49,737 bases of DNA from Solirubrobacteraceae bacterium (GTDB lineage: Bacteria > Actinomycetota > Thermoleophilia > Solirubrobacterales > Solirubrobacteraceae), in assembly GCA_029263125.1 (NCBI GenBank), contig JAJCYD010000003.1, positions 1 through 49,737 on the forward strand. The letters run 5' to 3'. The translations under genes were made by a program, and so were the position numbers. The notes beneath the pieces were generated by a model, which had not been told where the DNA came from, did not search any database, and saw only the letters and a list, made by a program, of their open reading frames with translations. Below, one piece after another: positions 16,509-25,139 of the stretch (position 1 is the first letter of the stretch; each line of letters starts with the position of its first letter).

Positions 16509-17912
16509 ATGTCGCGAGGTCGTATGCCGATCGTCGGGGCCGCCCTGCTGATCACCGTCGTCACCGGCGTCGCGCTGACGTCCACCGTGGGCCGCGGCGG
16601 GACGTCCAGCGGCGATCCGGTCGACGGCAAGCGCCTGTTCACCGCCTCGGGATGCAGCGGCTGTCACACGTTCCGCGCCGCCTCGTCGACCGGCACGCAG
16701 GGTCCCGATCTGGATGCCGCCAGCCCGACGAGCGACAAGGTCATGCGCCAGCTCGAGCATCCCGGGGGGCTGATGCCCAGCTACGCGACCCGGCTCTCGA
16801 AGGACGAGAAGCACGACCTCGCCGCGTTCGTGGGCGGCCCCGGCACCTCGGGCAACGCCGTCGCCGCACCATTTCGCCCGGATTCCAAGCGCCTGGCGGA
16901 CTGCCGCGACGGCAACTTCCACTGCTTGGAGCAGGCGTTCGGCAACCTGACGTTCAACGAGGGGCCGAAGGTCGCGCTGGAGCGCCTGCAGAAGATGGCC
17001 GCGACGACCCCGGCGGTCCAGTCCGACTGCCATCAGATCGCCCACCGCATGGGCTCGGCGGCACTGGCGCACTTCAAGGACGAGGTCTCACCGGCCTTCG
17101 TCGCCGGCACCACGTTCTGCTTCTCGGGCTACTACCACGGCATCATCGAGCGCGCCTTCCTCGGTCAGCCGATCGAGAAGATCGGCCCGCTCGCGCAGAA
17201 GCTCTGCAGCGACAAGGCGATCTCCGGCGACCCGTTCTTGACCTACCAGTGCATCCACGGCATCGGCCACGGCGTGATGATCTACACGGGCTATGACATG
17301 CCCGTCTCGCTGAAGACCTGCGACGGCCTGCAGACCAACTTCGATCAGGTCTCCTGCCAGGGCGGCGTGTTCATGGAGAACTTCAACTCCTCCTACGGCG
17401 TCACGTCGAAGTACCTGCGCGACGACGATCCGATCTATCCCTGCAACGCGGTCGCCGAGCGCCACAAGCTGCAGTGCTACGGCCTGATCACCGCGAACAT
17501 CCTGCGGCTGACCGGCTATGACCAAGAGAAGACCGTCGCGGCATGCCGCAAGGCCGAGCCCGACTGGGTGTCGATGTGCTTTCAGTCCTTCGGCCGCGAC
17601 GCATCGGGCATCGCCGGCACGAGCGCGTCCAAGGCGCTTGCGAGCTGCAGGCTGGCCGGAGACCACGAGGGCGATTGCCTGTACGCCGTGTCGCGCGACA
17701 TCGTGAGCTTCGACGCGGGCGCCGAGCGCGCGGGGCGCTTCTGCAAGCTGGTCCCGGCCACGCATCGAGAGCGCTGCAACGTCGGCCTCGGATCGGTGCT
17801 CGTCTCGCTGGAGCCCACGCCCAAGCGGCTGAAGGCTGCATGTCGAAGGATCAGCGGCCGCTATGCCCGATCGTGCGAGAAGGGCGCCGCGATGACGACG
17901 CCGCAGACATAG
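16509..17912 (+). CDS. membrane-anchored cytochrome c fused to a Cys-paired repeat solenoid
   Basis: 467 residues. A signal anchor (about 7-27) leads to a class I cytochrome c domain (36-110) with haem-binding C49-x2-C52-H53 and a likely axial Met89 in LMPSY. Then follows a Cys/His-rich region (130-460). From Cys233 the cysteines fall in seven pairs: 233/248, 271/283, 312/323, 346/357, 380/390, 412/423 and 445/456. The first member recurs every 32-41 residues. This looks like a Sel1/TPR-like helical solenoid stapled by disulfides outside the membrane. Early units also carry HG motifs (YYHG, IHGIGHG). I know no named family for it. CcmABCD could supply its haem. Confidence 0.8.
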   Translation: MSRGRMPIVGAALLITVVTGVALTSTVGRGGTSSGDPVDGKRLFTASGCSGCHTFRAASSTGTQGPDLDAASPTSDKVMRQLEHPGGLMPSYATRLSKDEKHDLAAFVGGPGTSGNAVAAPFRPDSKRLADCRDGNFHCLEQAFGNLTFNEGPKVALERLQKMAATTPAVQSDCHQIAHRMGSAALAHFKDEVSPAFVAGTTFCFSGYYHGIIERAFLGQPIEKIGPLAQKLCSDKAISGDPFLTYQCIHGIGHGVMIYTGYDMPVSLKTCDGLQTNFDQVSCQGGVFMENFNSSYGVTSKYLRDDDPIYPCNAVAERHKLQCYGLITANILRLTGYDQEKTVAACRKAEPDWVSMCFQSFGRDASGIAGTSASKALASCRLAGDHEGDCLYAVSRDIVSFDAGAERAGRFCKLVPATHRERCNVGLGSVLVSLEPTPKRLKAACRRISGRYARSCEKGAAMTTPQT

Positions 17913-17941
17913 CGGTGTCCGGTCCGGGTCTCGGCGGTCAT

Positions 17942-17947
17942 TAGCAT
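17942..17947 (+). promoter_or_regulatory. -10 hexamer TAGCAT, leaderless start of the M20 peptidase gene
   Basis: TAGCAT ends 7 nt before the GTG at 17955. It overlaps the alternative ATG at 17946, which argues for the GTG as the true start. Confidence 0.5.
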
Positions 17948-17954
17948 GAACGCC

Positions 17955-19259
17955 GTGGAGACCCTCCAGCAATCCGCGACGGAGTTGCTCCAGCGCCTGA
18001 TCCGCTGCAACACGGTCAACCCGCCGGGCGCCGAACGCGCCGCCCTGCAGATGCTCGGCTCCGAACTGCGCGACGCCGGCTTCGAGGTCGATCTGCTCGG
18101 CGCCGAGCCCGAGCGCCCGAACCTCGTCGCGCGGCTGCGCGGGATCGCCGACGGGCCGACGCTGTGCCTGCTGTCGCACGTCGACACGGTGCTCGCGACC
18201 GCCGAGGACTGGACGCACGACCCGTGGTCGGGCGACCTTGCCGGCGGCTTTCTGTGGGGCCGTGGCGCGCTGGACATGAAATCCCAGACCGCGGCCGAGA
18301 TCGCCGCGGTGCTGTCGCTGGTACGCGAGGGCTGGCGGCCCGCGCGCGGCGACCTGCTCGTCGTGACGCTCGCCGACGAGGAGACCGGCGGGGCGCTCGG
18401 GGCGCAGTGGATCTGCGAGCACCATCCCGACAAGGTCCGCTGCGACTTCCTGCTCAACGAGGGTGCGGGAGCGGTCATCCCCTACGACGGCGGGCGCTAC
18501 TACGGCGTCTGCGTCGCCGAGAAGGGCGTCTTCCGCTTCCGCCTGACGACCGACGGGGTCGCCGGCCACGCGTCGATTCCGAAGATCGGCGACAACGCGC
18601 TGCTGAAGATGGCACCGCTGCTGGCGGCGATGGACGCTCGCCAGCCGGGCTTTGATCTCACCGACGGGCCGCGCGCGCTGCTGGAAGGCCTGGGCCTGGA
18701 GCCCAACGGCGATCCCGCCGCGGCGCTGGGGCGCCTGCGCGAGCGCGACGCGGGCCTCGCCCTGCTCGTCGAGCCGCTGCTCGGCGTGACGCTCGCGCCG
18801 ACGCGGATCTCCGCCTCGGCGAAGATCAACGTCATCCCTTCCAGCGCGGTCCTGAGCGTCGACTGCCGGATCCCGCCGGGGCTCGGCGAAGAGCACGCGC
18901 TGGCTCGCATCCGCGAGGTGCTCGGCGAGGACGGCTACCGGCTGGACTTCACCGAGAAGGTGCGGGGCAACCAGTCGCCGGTCAACTCCCCGCTGATGGA
19001 TGCGATCACGGCGTGGATCGCCGAGCACGACCCGGGCGCGCAGGTCGTCCCGACGGTGCTGCCGGGATTCACCGACTCGCGCACCTTCCGCGACCACTTC
19101 CCCGACTGCGTCGCCTACGGCTTCTTCCCGCAGCGCCACACGTCCCTCTATGAGACCTCGCCGCTGATCCATTCCGCCGACGAGCGCATCGACGTGCGCG
19201 ACCTCGGCTTCGCCGCGAGCTTCTTCCGCGACATCACCAAGGAGATCCTGGGTGCCTGA
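17955..19259 (+). CDS. M20-family metallopeptidase (ArgE/DapE/CPG2-like)
   Basis: A 434-residue zinc hydrolase of the M20 family, acting on amide bonds of small peptides or N-acylated amino acids. Metal-binding elements are in place: SHVDTV, GRGALDMK with the bridging Asp, the catalytic Glu pair in DEETGG, and a late His in HTSLYETSPLIHSADERI. The middle part is the lid/dimerisation domain (GHASIPKIGDNALLK). The start is GTG at 17955, three codons after ATG 17946, chosen because TAGCAT overlaps the ATG. Overlaps the DUF1385 gene by eight bases. Substrate cannot be assigned. Confidence 0.9.
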   Translation: METLQQSATELLQRLIRCNTVNPPGAERAALQMLGSELRDAGFEVDLLGAEPERPNLVARLRGIADGPTLCLLSHVDTVLATAEDWTHDPWSGDLAGGFLWGRGALDMKSQTAAEIAAVLSLVREGWRPARGDLLVVTLADEETGGALGAQWICEHHPDKVRCDFLLNEGAGAVIPYDGGRYYGVCVAEKGVFRFRLTTDGVAGHASIPKIGDNALLKMAPLLAAMDARQPGFDLTDGPRALLEGLGLEPNGDPAAALGRLRERDAGLALLVEPLLGVTLAPTRISASAKINVIPSSAVLSVDCRIPPGLGEEHALARIREVLGEDGYRLDFTEKVRGNQSPVNSPLMDAITAWIAEHDPGAQVVPTVLPGFTDSRTFRDHFPDCVAYGFFPQRHTSLYETSPLIHSADERIDVRDLGFAASFFRDITKEILGA

Positions 19260-20052
19260 ACCCGACGACGTTCCCAAGCTGCGACTGGGCGGCATGGCGC
19301 TGCGAAACGGGCTGCTCGTGCACGGGCCCACGCATTGGGCCGCGGCGGTGCGTCGCGGCGACGGCACGATCGAGGCCGCCTCCGGGCGCAAGCCGCGCCT
19401 GAAGGGCGTCGACAAGGTCGCGGGCGTGCGCGGCGTCGTGCGGCTCGGCGAGGCGATGCTCGTGATCCCGCTCGTCAAGCGCGCGCTGCCCGCGGCGAAG
19501 CTGCCCTTCCAGGACGCCAAGGTGCTGGGCACGATGGTCGCCGCGGCCGCCGGCGGGCGCGTCATGCGCGGGACGATGCGGTCGGGCCTGGGCACCGAAT
19601 CGGCGATCGCGATGGTCTCGCTGCTGCCGAGCCTCGTCGCCCTGCGCGGCGGCGATCTCGCCGAGTACCACGGCGTCGAGCACAAGGCGATCGCCGCCTA
19701 CGAGACCGATGCCGCGGACGCCTCAGACGCCGCGAAGGAGCATGACCGCTGCGGGTCGCACCTCATGGCGCCGCTGCTTGCGTCCAACCTCGCGGGCGCC
19801 GCGCTGCTGCGCCGGACGCTGCAGCGTCCCGGCCCGGCCGCGCAGATGGCGGTCGGCATCGCCTCGCTGGGGATCGCGGTCGAGGTCTTCGTCTGGAGCG
19901 AGCGCCACGCGTCGAGCACCGCGGCGCGCATCCTGCGCAAGCCCGGACACGAGCTTCAGCGGCTGCTCGGCACGCGCGAGCCGTCCGAGGCGCAGCTCGA
20001 GGTGGGCCGCGCGGCGCTCACCGAGATCCTGCGCGTCGAAGCGCCCGCGTGA
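19252..20052 (+). CDS. DUF1385 family membrane protein
   Basis: A 266-residue member of DUF1385. Family marks are GGMALRNGLLVHGP near the N-terminus, EYHGVEHKAIAAYE in the middle and HDRCGSHLMAP, with hydrophobic helices between. The His/Glu/Cys set (YHGVEHK, HDRCG) suggests metal binding. Function is unknown in the family. The GTG start lies inside the end of the M20 gene (8-base overlap), with GGAG a few bases upstream, so the two are co-translated. Confidence 0.88.
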   Translation: MPEPDDVPKLRLGGMALRNGLLVHGPTHWAAAVRRGDGTIEAASGRKPRLKGVDKVAGVRGVVRLGEAMLVIPLVKRALPAAKLPFQDAKVLGTMVAAAAGGRVMRGTMRSGLGTESAIAMVSLLPSLVALRGGDLAEYHGVEHKAIAAYETDAADASDAAKEHDRCGSHLMAPLLASNLAGAALLRRTLQRPGPAAQMAVGIASLGIAVEVFVWSERHASSTAARILRKPGHELQRLLGTREPSEAQLEVGRAALTEILRVEAPA

Positions 20053-20100
20053 CAACAGCCGTCCAGCCCTCTTGAGCTTGGATCGTGGACTGCCGAAGGG

Positions 20101-21690
20101 GTGGTGATGGTGCCAGACCAGAGCTTCTTCGATCACGTCAAGAACTTCGGCAACGAATGGTCCGGGGTCTTCATGGTCCTGTTCATGTTCCTGATCGTGC
20201 TGATCCTCTTCCGCACGATGAAGCTCATGCCGAAGACCAAGCCGACGCAGATCAAGCCCGACGCGAGCTCGTCGATCGGCTGGGAGGACATCGCGGGCGT
20301 CGACGACGCCAAGGACGAGCTGCGCGAGGTCGTCGAGTTCCTGCGTGCCCCCAAGCGCTTTCGCGATCTCGGCGCGCGCGTCCCGGCGGGCGTGCTGCTG
20401 CACGGCCCGCCCGGGACCGGCAAGACGCTGCTGGCCAAGGCCGTCGCGCACGAGTCCGGCGCGCAGTTCTTCTCGCAGTCGGCGGCGTCGTTCGTGGAGA
20501 TGTTCGCGGGCCTCGGCGCGTCGCGCATCCGGCGGCTGTTTCGCGAGGCGCGCAAGAACGCGCCGGCGATCATCTTCATCGACGAGCTCGATGCCGTCGG
20601 CGGCAAGCGCGGCTCGGACAACAACGGCGAGCGCGAGCAGACCCTCAACCAGCTGCTCGTCGAGATGGACGGCTTCAACTCGACCGGCGACGTCGTCGTG
20701 ATGGCCGCCTCCAACCTGCTCGACAAGCTCGATCCCGCCCTGCTTCGCCCCGGCCGCTTCGATCGCCAGGTCTTCGTCTCGCCGCCCGACGTCTCCGGCC
20801 GGCGGCGGATCCTGGAGGTCCACACGCGCGACAAGCCCGTCGGCGACGTCGACCTCGAGAAGATCGCGGCCCAGACCAGTGGCCTGACCGGCGCCGACCT
20901 CGCCAACCTCTGCAACGAGGCGGCGATCCGCTGCGCTCGCCGTGGCGAGCGCCGCCTGACCAACGGGGACTTCGACCAGGCGCTGGATCGCGTCATCGCC
21001 GGCGTGCAGTCGCGGCGCGTGCTCAACACCCACGAGAAGACCGTCGTCGCCTACCACGAGGCCGGGCACGCTCTCTGCGCCGAGCTGCTGCCCGGCGTCG
21101 ACCGCGTGCACAAGATCTCGATCGTGCCCCGCGGCCAGGCGCTGGGCTACACGCTGAACCTGCCCGACGAGGATCGCTACCTCAAGACGCGCGAGGAGCT
21201 GCTGGATCACATGACGGTCCTGCTCGGCGGCCGCGTCGCCGAGCAGCTCGTATTCGGGGAGGTCACGACCGGAGCAAGCGACGACCTGCAGCGCGTCGCC
21301 GTCGTCGCGCGAGCGATGGTCTATGACTACGCGATGGGCGCGCCGGGCGCCGCACAGCGCGCGATCCCCGACAACGACGGCTCCTCCGAGCAGTTTCGCC
21401 GCGTGCGCGACGAGGAGCAACACGACCTGTCCTTCCAGGCGCATCGCACGGCGATGGAGCTGCTGAGCGTCCATCGCGACAAGCTCGAGGAGTTCGCGCA
21501 GGCGCTGCTGGACCGCGAGGTGCTCGAGCGCGACGACATCGACGTGATCATGGAAGGCGTCGAGCGCGTCGAGCAGCGCAGCGCGGCGACGGGCCTGCGC
21601 GTGGTCGCGGCCCAGGCCACGGGCAAGCGCCCCCAGCCGCCGCCGGGTGGGCGGGTCGCGCCCAAGCCGCGGCCGGTGACCAAGAAGTAG
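20101..21690 (+). CDS. FtsH-like AAA protease without periplasmic domain
   Basis: A 529-residue membrane AAA metalloprotease. One transmembrane helix (about 21-38) replaces the usual two helices with a periplasmic domain between them. Walker A GPPGTGKT (102-109), Walker B IIFIDELD (157-164) and the zinc site HEAGH (319-323) with the later Asp in TTGASDDLQR are intact, so protease activity is expected. The second region of homology reads AASNLLDKLD, with Leu where FtsH has an Arg (NR), and the pore loop is FAG rather than FVG. Typical FtsH has about 610-650 residues. Probably an accessory paralogue with altered substrate entry. Confidence 0.9.
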   Translation: MVMVPDQSFFDHVKNFGNEWSGVFMVLFMFLIVLILFRTMKLMPKTKPTQIKPDASSSIGWEDIAGVDDAKDELREVVEFLRAPKRFRDLGARVPAGVLLHGPPGTGKTLLAKAVAHESGAQFFSQSAASFVEMFAGLGASRIRRLFREARKNAPAIIFIDELDAVGGKRGSDNNGEREQTLNQLLVEMDGFNSTGDVVVMAASNLLDKLDPALLRPGRFDRQVFVSPPDVSGRRRILEVHTRDKPVGDVDLEKIAAQTSGLTGADLANLCNEAAIRCARRGERRLTNGDFDQALDRVIAGVQSRRVLNTHEKTVVAYHEAGHALCAELLPGVDRVHKISIVPRGQALGYTLNLPDEDRYLKTREELLDHMTVLLGGRVAEQLVFGEVTTGASDDLQRVAVVARAMVYDYAMGAPGAAQRAIPDNDGSSEQFRRVRDEEQHDLSFQAHRTAMELLSVHRDKLEEFAQALLDREVLERDDIDVIMEGVERVEQRSAATGLRVVAAQATGKRPQPPPGGRVAPKPRPVTKK

Positions 21691-21720
21691 CCCGTCGCGC
21701 TGACGGGCGACCGCGGCCAC

Positions 21721-21726
21721 TACGAT
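21721..21726 (+). promoter_or_regulatory. -10 hexamer TACGAT, leaderless start of the epimerase gene
   Basis: TACGAT ends 7 nt before the GTG at 21734. It overlaps the alternative ATG at 21725. Confidence 0.45.
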
Positions 21727-21733
21727 GGGCCGC

Positions 21734-22144
21734 GTGTTCTCCCGCGTGGACCACATCGGCGTCGCCGTCGAGGATCTCGATGCGGCGCTCGAGCTCTACG
21801 AGCGCGACTACGAGATGACGCTTGTACATCGCGAGGTGATCGAGGCGCAGGGCGTCGAGGCGGTACTGCTCGACGTCGGCGAGAACCACGTCGAGCTGCT
21901 GGCGCCGCTGGGACCCGACACACCGGTCGGCAAGTACCTCGCCAAGCGCGGACCCGGCATGCATCACGTCGCCTACCAGGTGTCCGACATCGACGCGACG
22001 CTCGCGGCGCTGCGCGACGCCGGGCTGCGGCTCATCGACGAACATCCGCGCGACGGAATCCGCGACTCGCGGGTCGCCTTCCTGCATCCCGCGACAGCCG
22101 GCGGCGTGCTGACCGAGATCGTCCAACCTGCGAAGGGACACTGA
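21734..22144 (+). CDS. mce: methylmalonyl-CoA epimerase (VOC family)
   Basis: A 136-residue glyoxalase/VOC-fold protein that interconverts (2R)- and (2S)-methylmalonyl-CoA. Seen: RVDHIGVAVEDLDAAL with the first metal His, NHVELLAP with the metal Glu, GPGMHHVAYQV with a second His, and the C-terminal LTEIVQ with the last Glu. The GTG at 21734 is preferred over ATG 21725 because a TACGAT hexamer lies seven bases upstream; the difference is three residues. Followed after 7 nt by a small unknown gene. Confidence 0.9.
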   Translation: MFSRVDHIGVAVEDLDAALELYERDYEMTLVHREVIEAQGVEAVLLDVGENHVELLAPLGPDTPVGKYLAKRGPGMHHVAYQVSDIDATLAALRDAGLRLIDEHPRDGIRDSRVAFLHPATAGGVLTEIVQPAKGH

Positions 22145-22151
22145 CACCACC

Positions 22152-22376
22152 ATGGCTCTGCAGCGCGTCACGATCGGCTTCTCCGGCACCCAGGTCCTCG
22201 GCGTCCGGCTCCAGGAGACCGACCTCGACGGCCTTCTGCAAGCGCTCGCGAAGGGCGACTGGCACGACCTCACCGTCGACGACGGCACGATCCGCATGAA
22301 CCTCAGCGAGGTCGTCTACGTGCGCACGAACCTCGACGAGCACCGCGTCGGCTTCGGCGCGAGCGCCGGCGGGTAG
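22152..22376 (+). CDS. small conserved-looking protein, unknown function
   Basis: A 74-residue protein that I do not recognise. It starts MALQRVTIGFSGTQVLGVRL and is mostly beta strand with one helix (DLDGLLQALAKG). It has no signal peptide, Cys or membrane segment. It lies 7 nt after the epimerase gene with GAAGG upstream of the ATG, so it is in the same operon and may relate to CoA metabolism by context only. Confidence 0.7.
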   Translation: MALQRVTIGFSGTQVLGVRLQETDLDGLLQALAKGDWHDLTVDDGTIRMNLSEVVYVRTNLDEHRVGFGASAGG

Positions 22377-22381
22377 GCGAC

Positions 22382-23824
22382 TCAACCCTTCAGGGCCCGC
22401 AGGATGTAGGGCCCGAGCGTGGCCGAGAACGCGGGCGTCAGGTGCGTCCTGTTGCGATGCACGAGCGCCCCGCCGACGACCGGGTAGCAGCGGCGCGCGT
22501 CGCACACCTGGCGCGTGAGGTCGATGACCCGCACGCGCGGTGACCGCAGCGCGGCGGCGGTCTGCGCCAGCGGGTCGGGGCGCAGCGCCTGCTCGCGCGG
22601 CTGCGCGCACGCCGTTCCCGGCGCACGGCCCGTCTGCAGCGCCCGCGCGATGCAGCGCAGGTGGCCGGGAGCCTCGGCGGGCGTGCCGCGGATGACGACG
22701 ACGTCGCGCACGAGACCCAGCAGCGCCTGGATCTCCTGGCGGTAGCCGTCGGCGCGGGTCTGCTCCCTGGATCCTCCCTGCTGCGCGCGCACCTCCGCGG
22801 TCCCGTGGGTGGAGAGGAAGACCGTCCGGACGTCGGGATGGTCGGCCAGCCACCGCAGCACCCGGTCGTTCCATTGGGCGCACTGCAGCGAGCGAGCCGG
22901 CGTTGGCAGGATCGGATATGACGCCTGCGTCGCCGGGCACGCCGCGCGCTGGATCGACGCGCCGCGCCAGCGCTTGGCGAGCGACACCACCTCAAGGGCG
23001 GCCTTCAGCGCGCCGACATGGCTGTCGCCGACCAGCGCGAACTGCCCGGCCTCCTCCCCGGGAGGGGCGCCGAACCAGCAGGCCGTCACGAGCGCGCGGT
23101 CGCGGTCGTCGCAAAAGGGGTGCAGGGTCTCCGACGCGCGCCGCAGCGTCGGTTGCACGCTGGCGTGCAGGTCGTCGTTGCGACAGGTTCGCGTGGGATT
23201 GCGCGACGCCGCGCCGAAGCAGCGCGCGACGCCGAGCAGCTTGACCCTGCCCGTGATCGCGCCCTCGTCGGGCAGGCGATCGGCACATCCGCGGACGCAG
23301 GGGCCGGGGCCGCCCCAGGAGCTGCTTGCCGACCATGTGAACGCCCCGACCGACAGGCCGGCGGCGACCGGCAGGAAGGTCGCCTCGAGCACGTTGGGAA
23401 GCGGGCGGCGGACGCCGGCGGCGAGCCGTCGGGGCACGCGCGTGGATCCGTCAGCGGCCAGCGGCGCGTAGCTCAGCGCCGTGCGACCCGATCGGCTCGT
23501 CACGCAGATCCTCCCGCCCGTCACCGCGGGCGCTCCATGGACGAGCCTCACGCACAGCTCGCGACCTGGCAGCACGCCGAGCTCTCGCGCCGACCACCGG
23601 CCGCTCGTCTCGACGCGCAGGACCATCCGCACGTCGCGCTGGGAGAGCGTCACCTTCGTGAGCTCCAGCGGCCCCCGTGCACCGCCCGCGGGCTCGGGCT
23701 GGGCTGCAGACGCGCGGACGGCCCGGTCCGGCGCCTGAGCAACCGCGATCCCCACCCCCAGCGCCAGGACGATGAGCGGCGCGGCCCATCGGGCCAGTCT
23801 CACTCGACTGACCGCGGTCGGCAT
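22382..23824 (-). CDS. secreted SGNH-domain protein
   Basis: 480 residues with an N-terminal membrane anchor or signal (about 12-30), an Ig-like beta-rich part (50-230) with several Cys, and a C-terminal SGNH hydrolase domain of the type that usually sits behind an acyltransferase-3 membrane domain (OafB-like). The nucleophile block is FALVGDSHVGAL and the C-terminal block is RNRTHLTPAFSATLG; the catalytic Asp expected three residues before the His is Asn. No acyltransferase membrane domain is fused or adjacent. It may modify surface glycans or bind them. TAGCGT lies eight bases before the ATG. Confidence 0.78.
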   Translation of the reverse strand: MPTAVSRVRLARWAAPLIVLALGVGIAVAQAPDRAVRASAAQPEPAGGARGPLELTKVTLSQRDVRMVLRVETSGRWSARELGVLPGRELCVRLVHGAPAVTGGRICVTSRSGRTALSYAPLAADGSTRVPRRLAAGVRRPLPNVLEATFLPVAAGLSVGAFTWSASSSWGGPGPCVRGCADRLPDEGAITGRVKLLGVARCFGAASRNPTRTCRNDDLHASVQPTLRRASETLHPFCDDRDRALVTACWFGAPPGEEAGQFALVGDSHVGALKAALEVVSLAKRWRGASIQRAACPATQASYPILPTPARSLQCAQWNDRVLRWLADHPDVRTVFLSTHGTAEVRAQQGGSREQTRADGYRQEIQALLGLVRDVVVIRGTPAEAPGHLRCIARALQTGRAPGTACAQPREQALRPDPLAQTAAALRSPRVRVIDLTRQVCDARRCYPVVGGALVHRNRTHLTPAFSATLGPYILRALKG

Positions 23825-23832
23825 CCCCGCGG

Positions 23833-23838
23833 ACGCTA
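23833..23838 (-). promoter_or_regulatory. -10 hexamer TAGCGT, start of the SGNH gene
   Basis: TAGCGT on the minus strand ends 8 nt before the ATG at 23824. It sits within the longer TATAGCGT. Confidence 0.45.
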
Positions 23839-23858
23839 TAGCTCCGGCGCGCCGGGTG

Positions 23859-25139
23859 CTACAGCTCTCGGCGCGCCAGCGTCAGGACGCGCTCGACGGC
23901 CTTGGCCGGCAGCGAGCGGCCGTTCCAGCGATCCAGATCGATCTCCTCGGAGCGTGCCAGGTCGCGCTCGAACTGCTCGTCCAGGTCGGCGGCGAAGCGC
24001 TCGCAGGCGACGCACAGGGTCGCCTCGTCCTGCAGCTGAAAGGAGCGGTTGTCGAAGTTCACCGAGCCGACGGACGCCCAGCAGCCATCGATCGTCAGCG
24101 TCTTGGCGTGCAGCATCGTCGGGCAGTACTCCCACACGCGCACGCCGCACTGCAGCAACTCCTCGTAGGCCCCGCGGCCCGCCAGTCGCACGAAGGCCTT
24201 GTCGATGTGCTCGCCCGGCACCAGCACGCGCACGTCGACGCCTCGCTTGGCCGCCTCGCACAGCGCCTCGATGAACGCCGGCCGCGGAGCGAAGTACGCC
24301 GCCGTGAGGTTCAGGCGCTCCTTCGCACAGGCGATCGCGAGGAAGTACAGCGCCTCGACGTTCGTGTCGCCGACGCCCGCCGACGAGCGCACGAGCTGCA
24401 TCGGACAGCCGCCGTCGACCGGCTGCAGGTCGGGCAGGTAGTCCGGGCCGACGAGCACGTCGCCGGTCGCCTCCAGCCAGTTCTCGGCGAAGGCGCCCTG
24501 CAGCCCGCGCACGACCGGCCCGCGGACGCGCAGGTGCGTGTCGCGCCAGTGGTCGGGGTCCTGTGCGTCGCCCGACCACTCGTCGGCGATGCCGACGCCG
24601 CCGATCATGCCGACCTCGCCGTCGACGATCATGAGCTTGCGGTGCGTGCGGTTGTTCAGGCGGCGGATCGCGTAGGGCTTGGGCGGACGAAACACCGCGA
24701 CGGTGACGCCCGCGTCGCGCATCTGGCCGATCAGCTCGCGGCCCATCTTCGCGCTGCCGACGGCGTCGAGCAGGACGTTGACCTCGACGCCGGCCCCCGC
24801 GCGCTCGCATGCGGCATCGGCGATCGAGCGGGCCACCTCACCGTGCCAGTAGATGTAGCTCAGCAGGTTCACCGACGTGCTGGCGGCCGAGATCGTCTCG
24901 ACGAAGGCGGGGAAGATCTCGTCGCCGTTGATGAGGATCTCGGCCTTGTTGCCGCTGGCGATCGGCGAGCTCGTGATCGCCTCGGCGGCGCGCAGGAACT
25001 CCTGCGATCCGGCGCGGAGCTCCGTGCCATGCAGGTCGTAGCCGCTGCCCTGCTCGCGGCGATGGCGCAGCGACTCGCTGGCGTACCAGAGGCCTGCGAA
25101 GGCAGCGATCCCCGCGGGCCAGCGCTTGTTGACGGTCAT
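23859..25139 (-). CDS. phospholipase D family / cardiolipin synthase-like protein
   Basis: 426 residues with an N-terminal hydrophobic segment (about 8-18) and two PLD domains. Both HKD motifs are complete: HRKLMIVDGE in the first half and HAKTLTIDG followed by VGSVNFDNRS in the second. This is the layout of bacterial cardiolipin synthases, which join phosphatidyl groups at the membrane. The ATG at 25139 overlaps the stop of the upstream lipid kinase gene (ATGA). An open extension further upstream runs antisense-like through the kinase gene and is not real. The pairing with a diacylglycerol kinase-like gene supports phospholipid metabolism. Confidence 0.9.
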   Translation of the reverse strand: MTVNKRWPAGIAAFAGLWYASESLRHRREQGSGYDLHGTELRAGSQEFLRAAEAITSSPIASGNKAEILINGDEIFPAFVETISAASTSVNLLSYIYWHGEVARSIADAACERAGAGVEVNVLLDAVGSAKMGRELIGQMRDAGVTVAVFRPPKPYAIRRLNNRTHRKLMIVDGEVGMIGGVGIADEWSGDAQDPDHWRDTHLRVRGPVVRGLQGAFAENWLEATGDVLVGPDYLPDLQPVDGGCPMQLVRSSAGVGDTNVEALYFLAIACAKERLNLTAAYFAPRPAFIEALCEAAKRGVDVRVLVPGEHIDKAFVRLAGRGAYEELLQCGVRVWEYCPTMLHAKTLTIDGCWASVGSVNFDNRSFQLQDEATLCVACERFAADLDEQFERDLARSEEIDLDRWNGRSLPAKAVERVLTLARREL

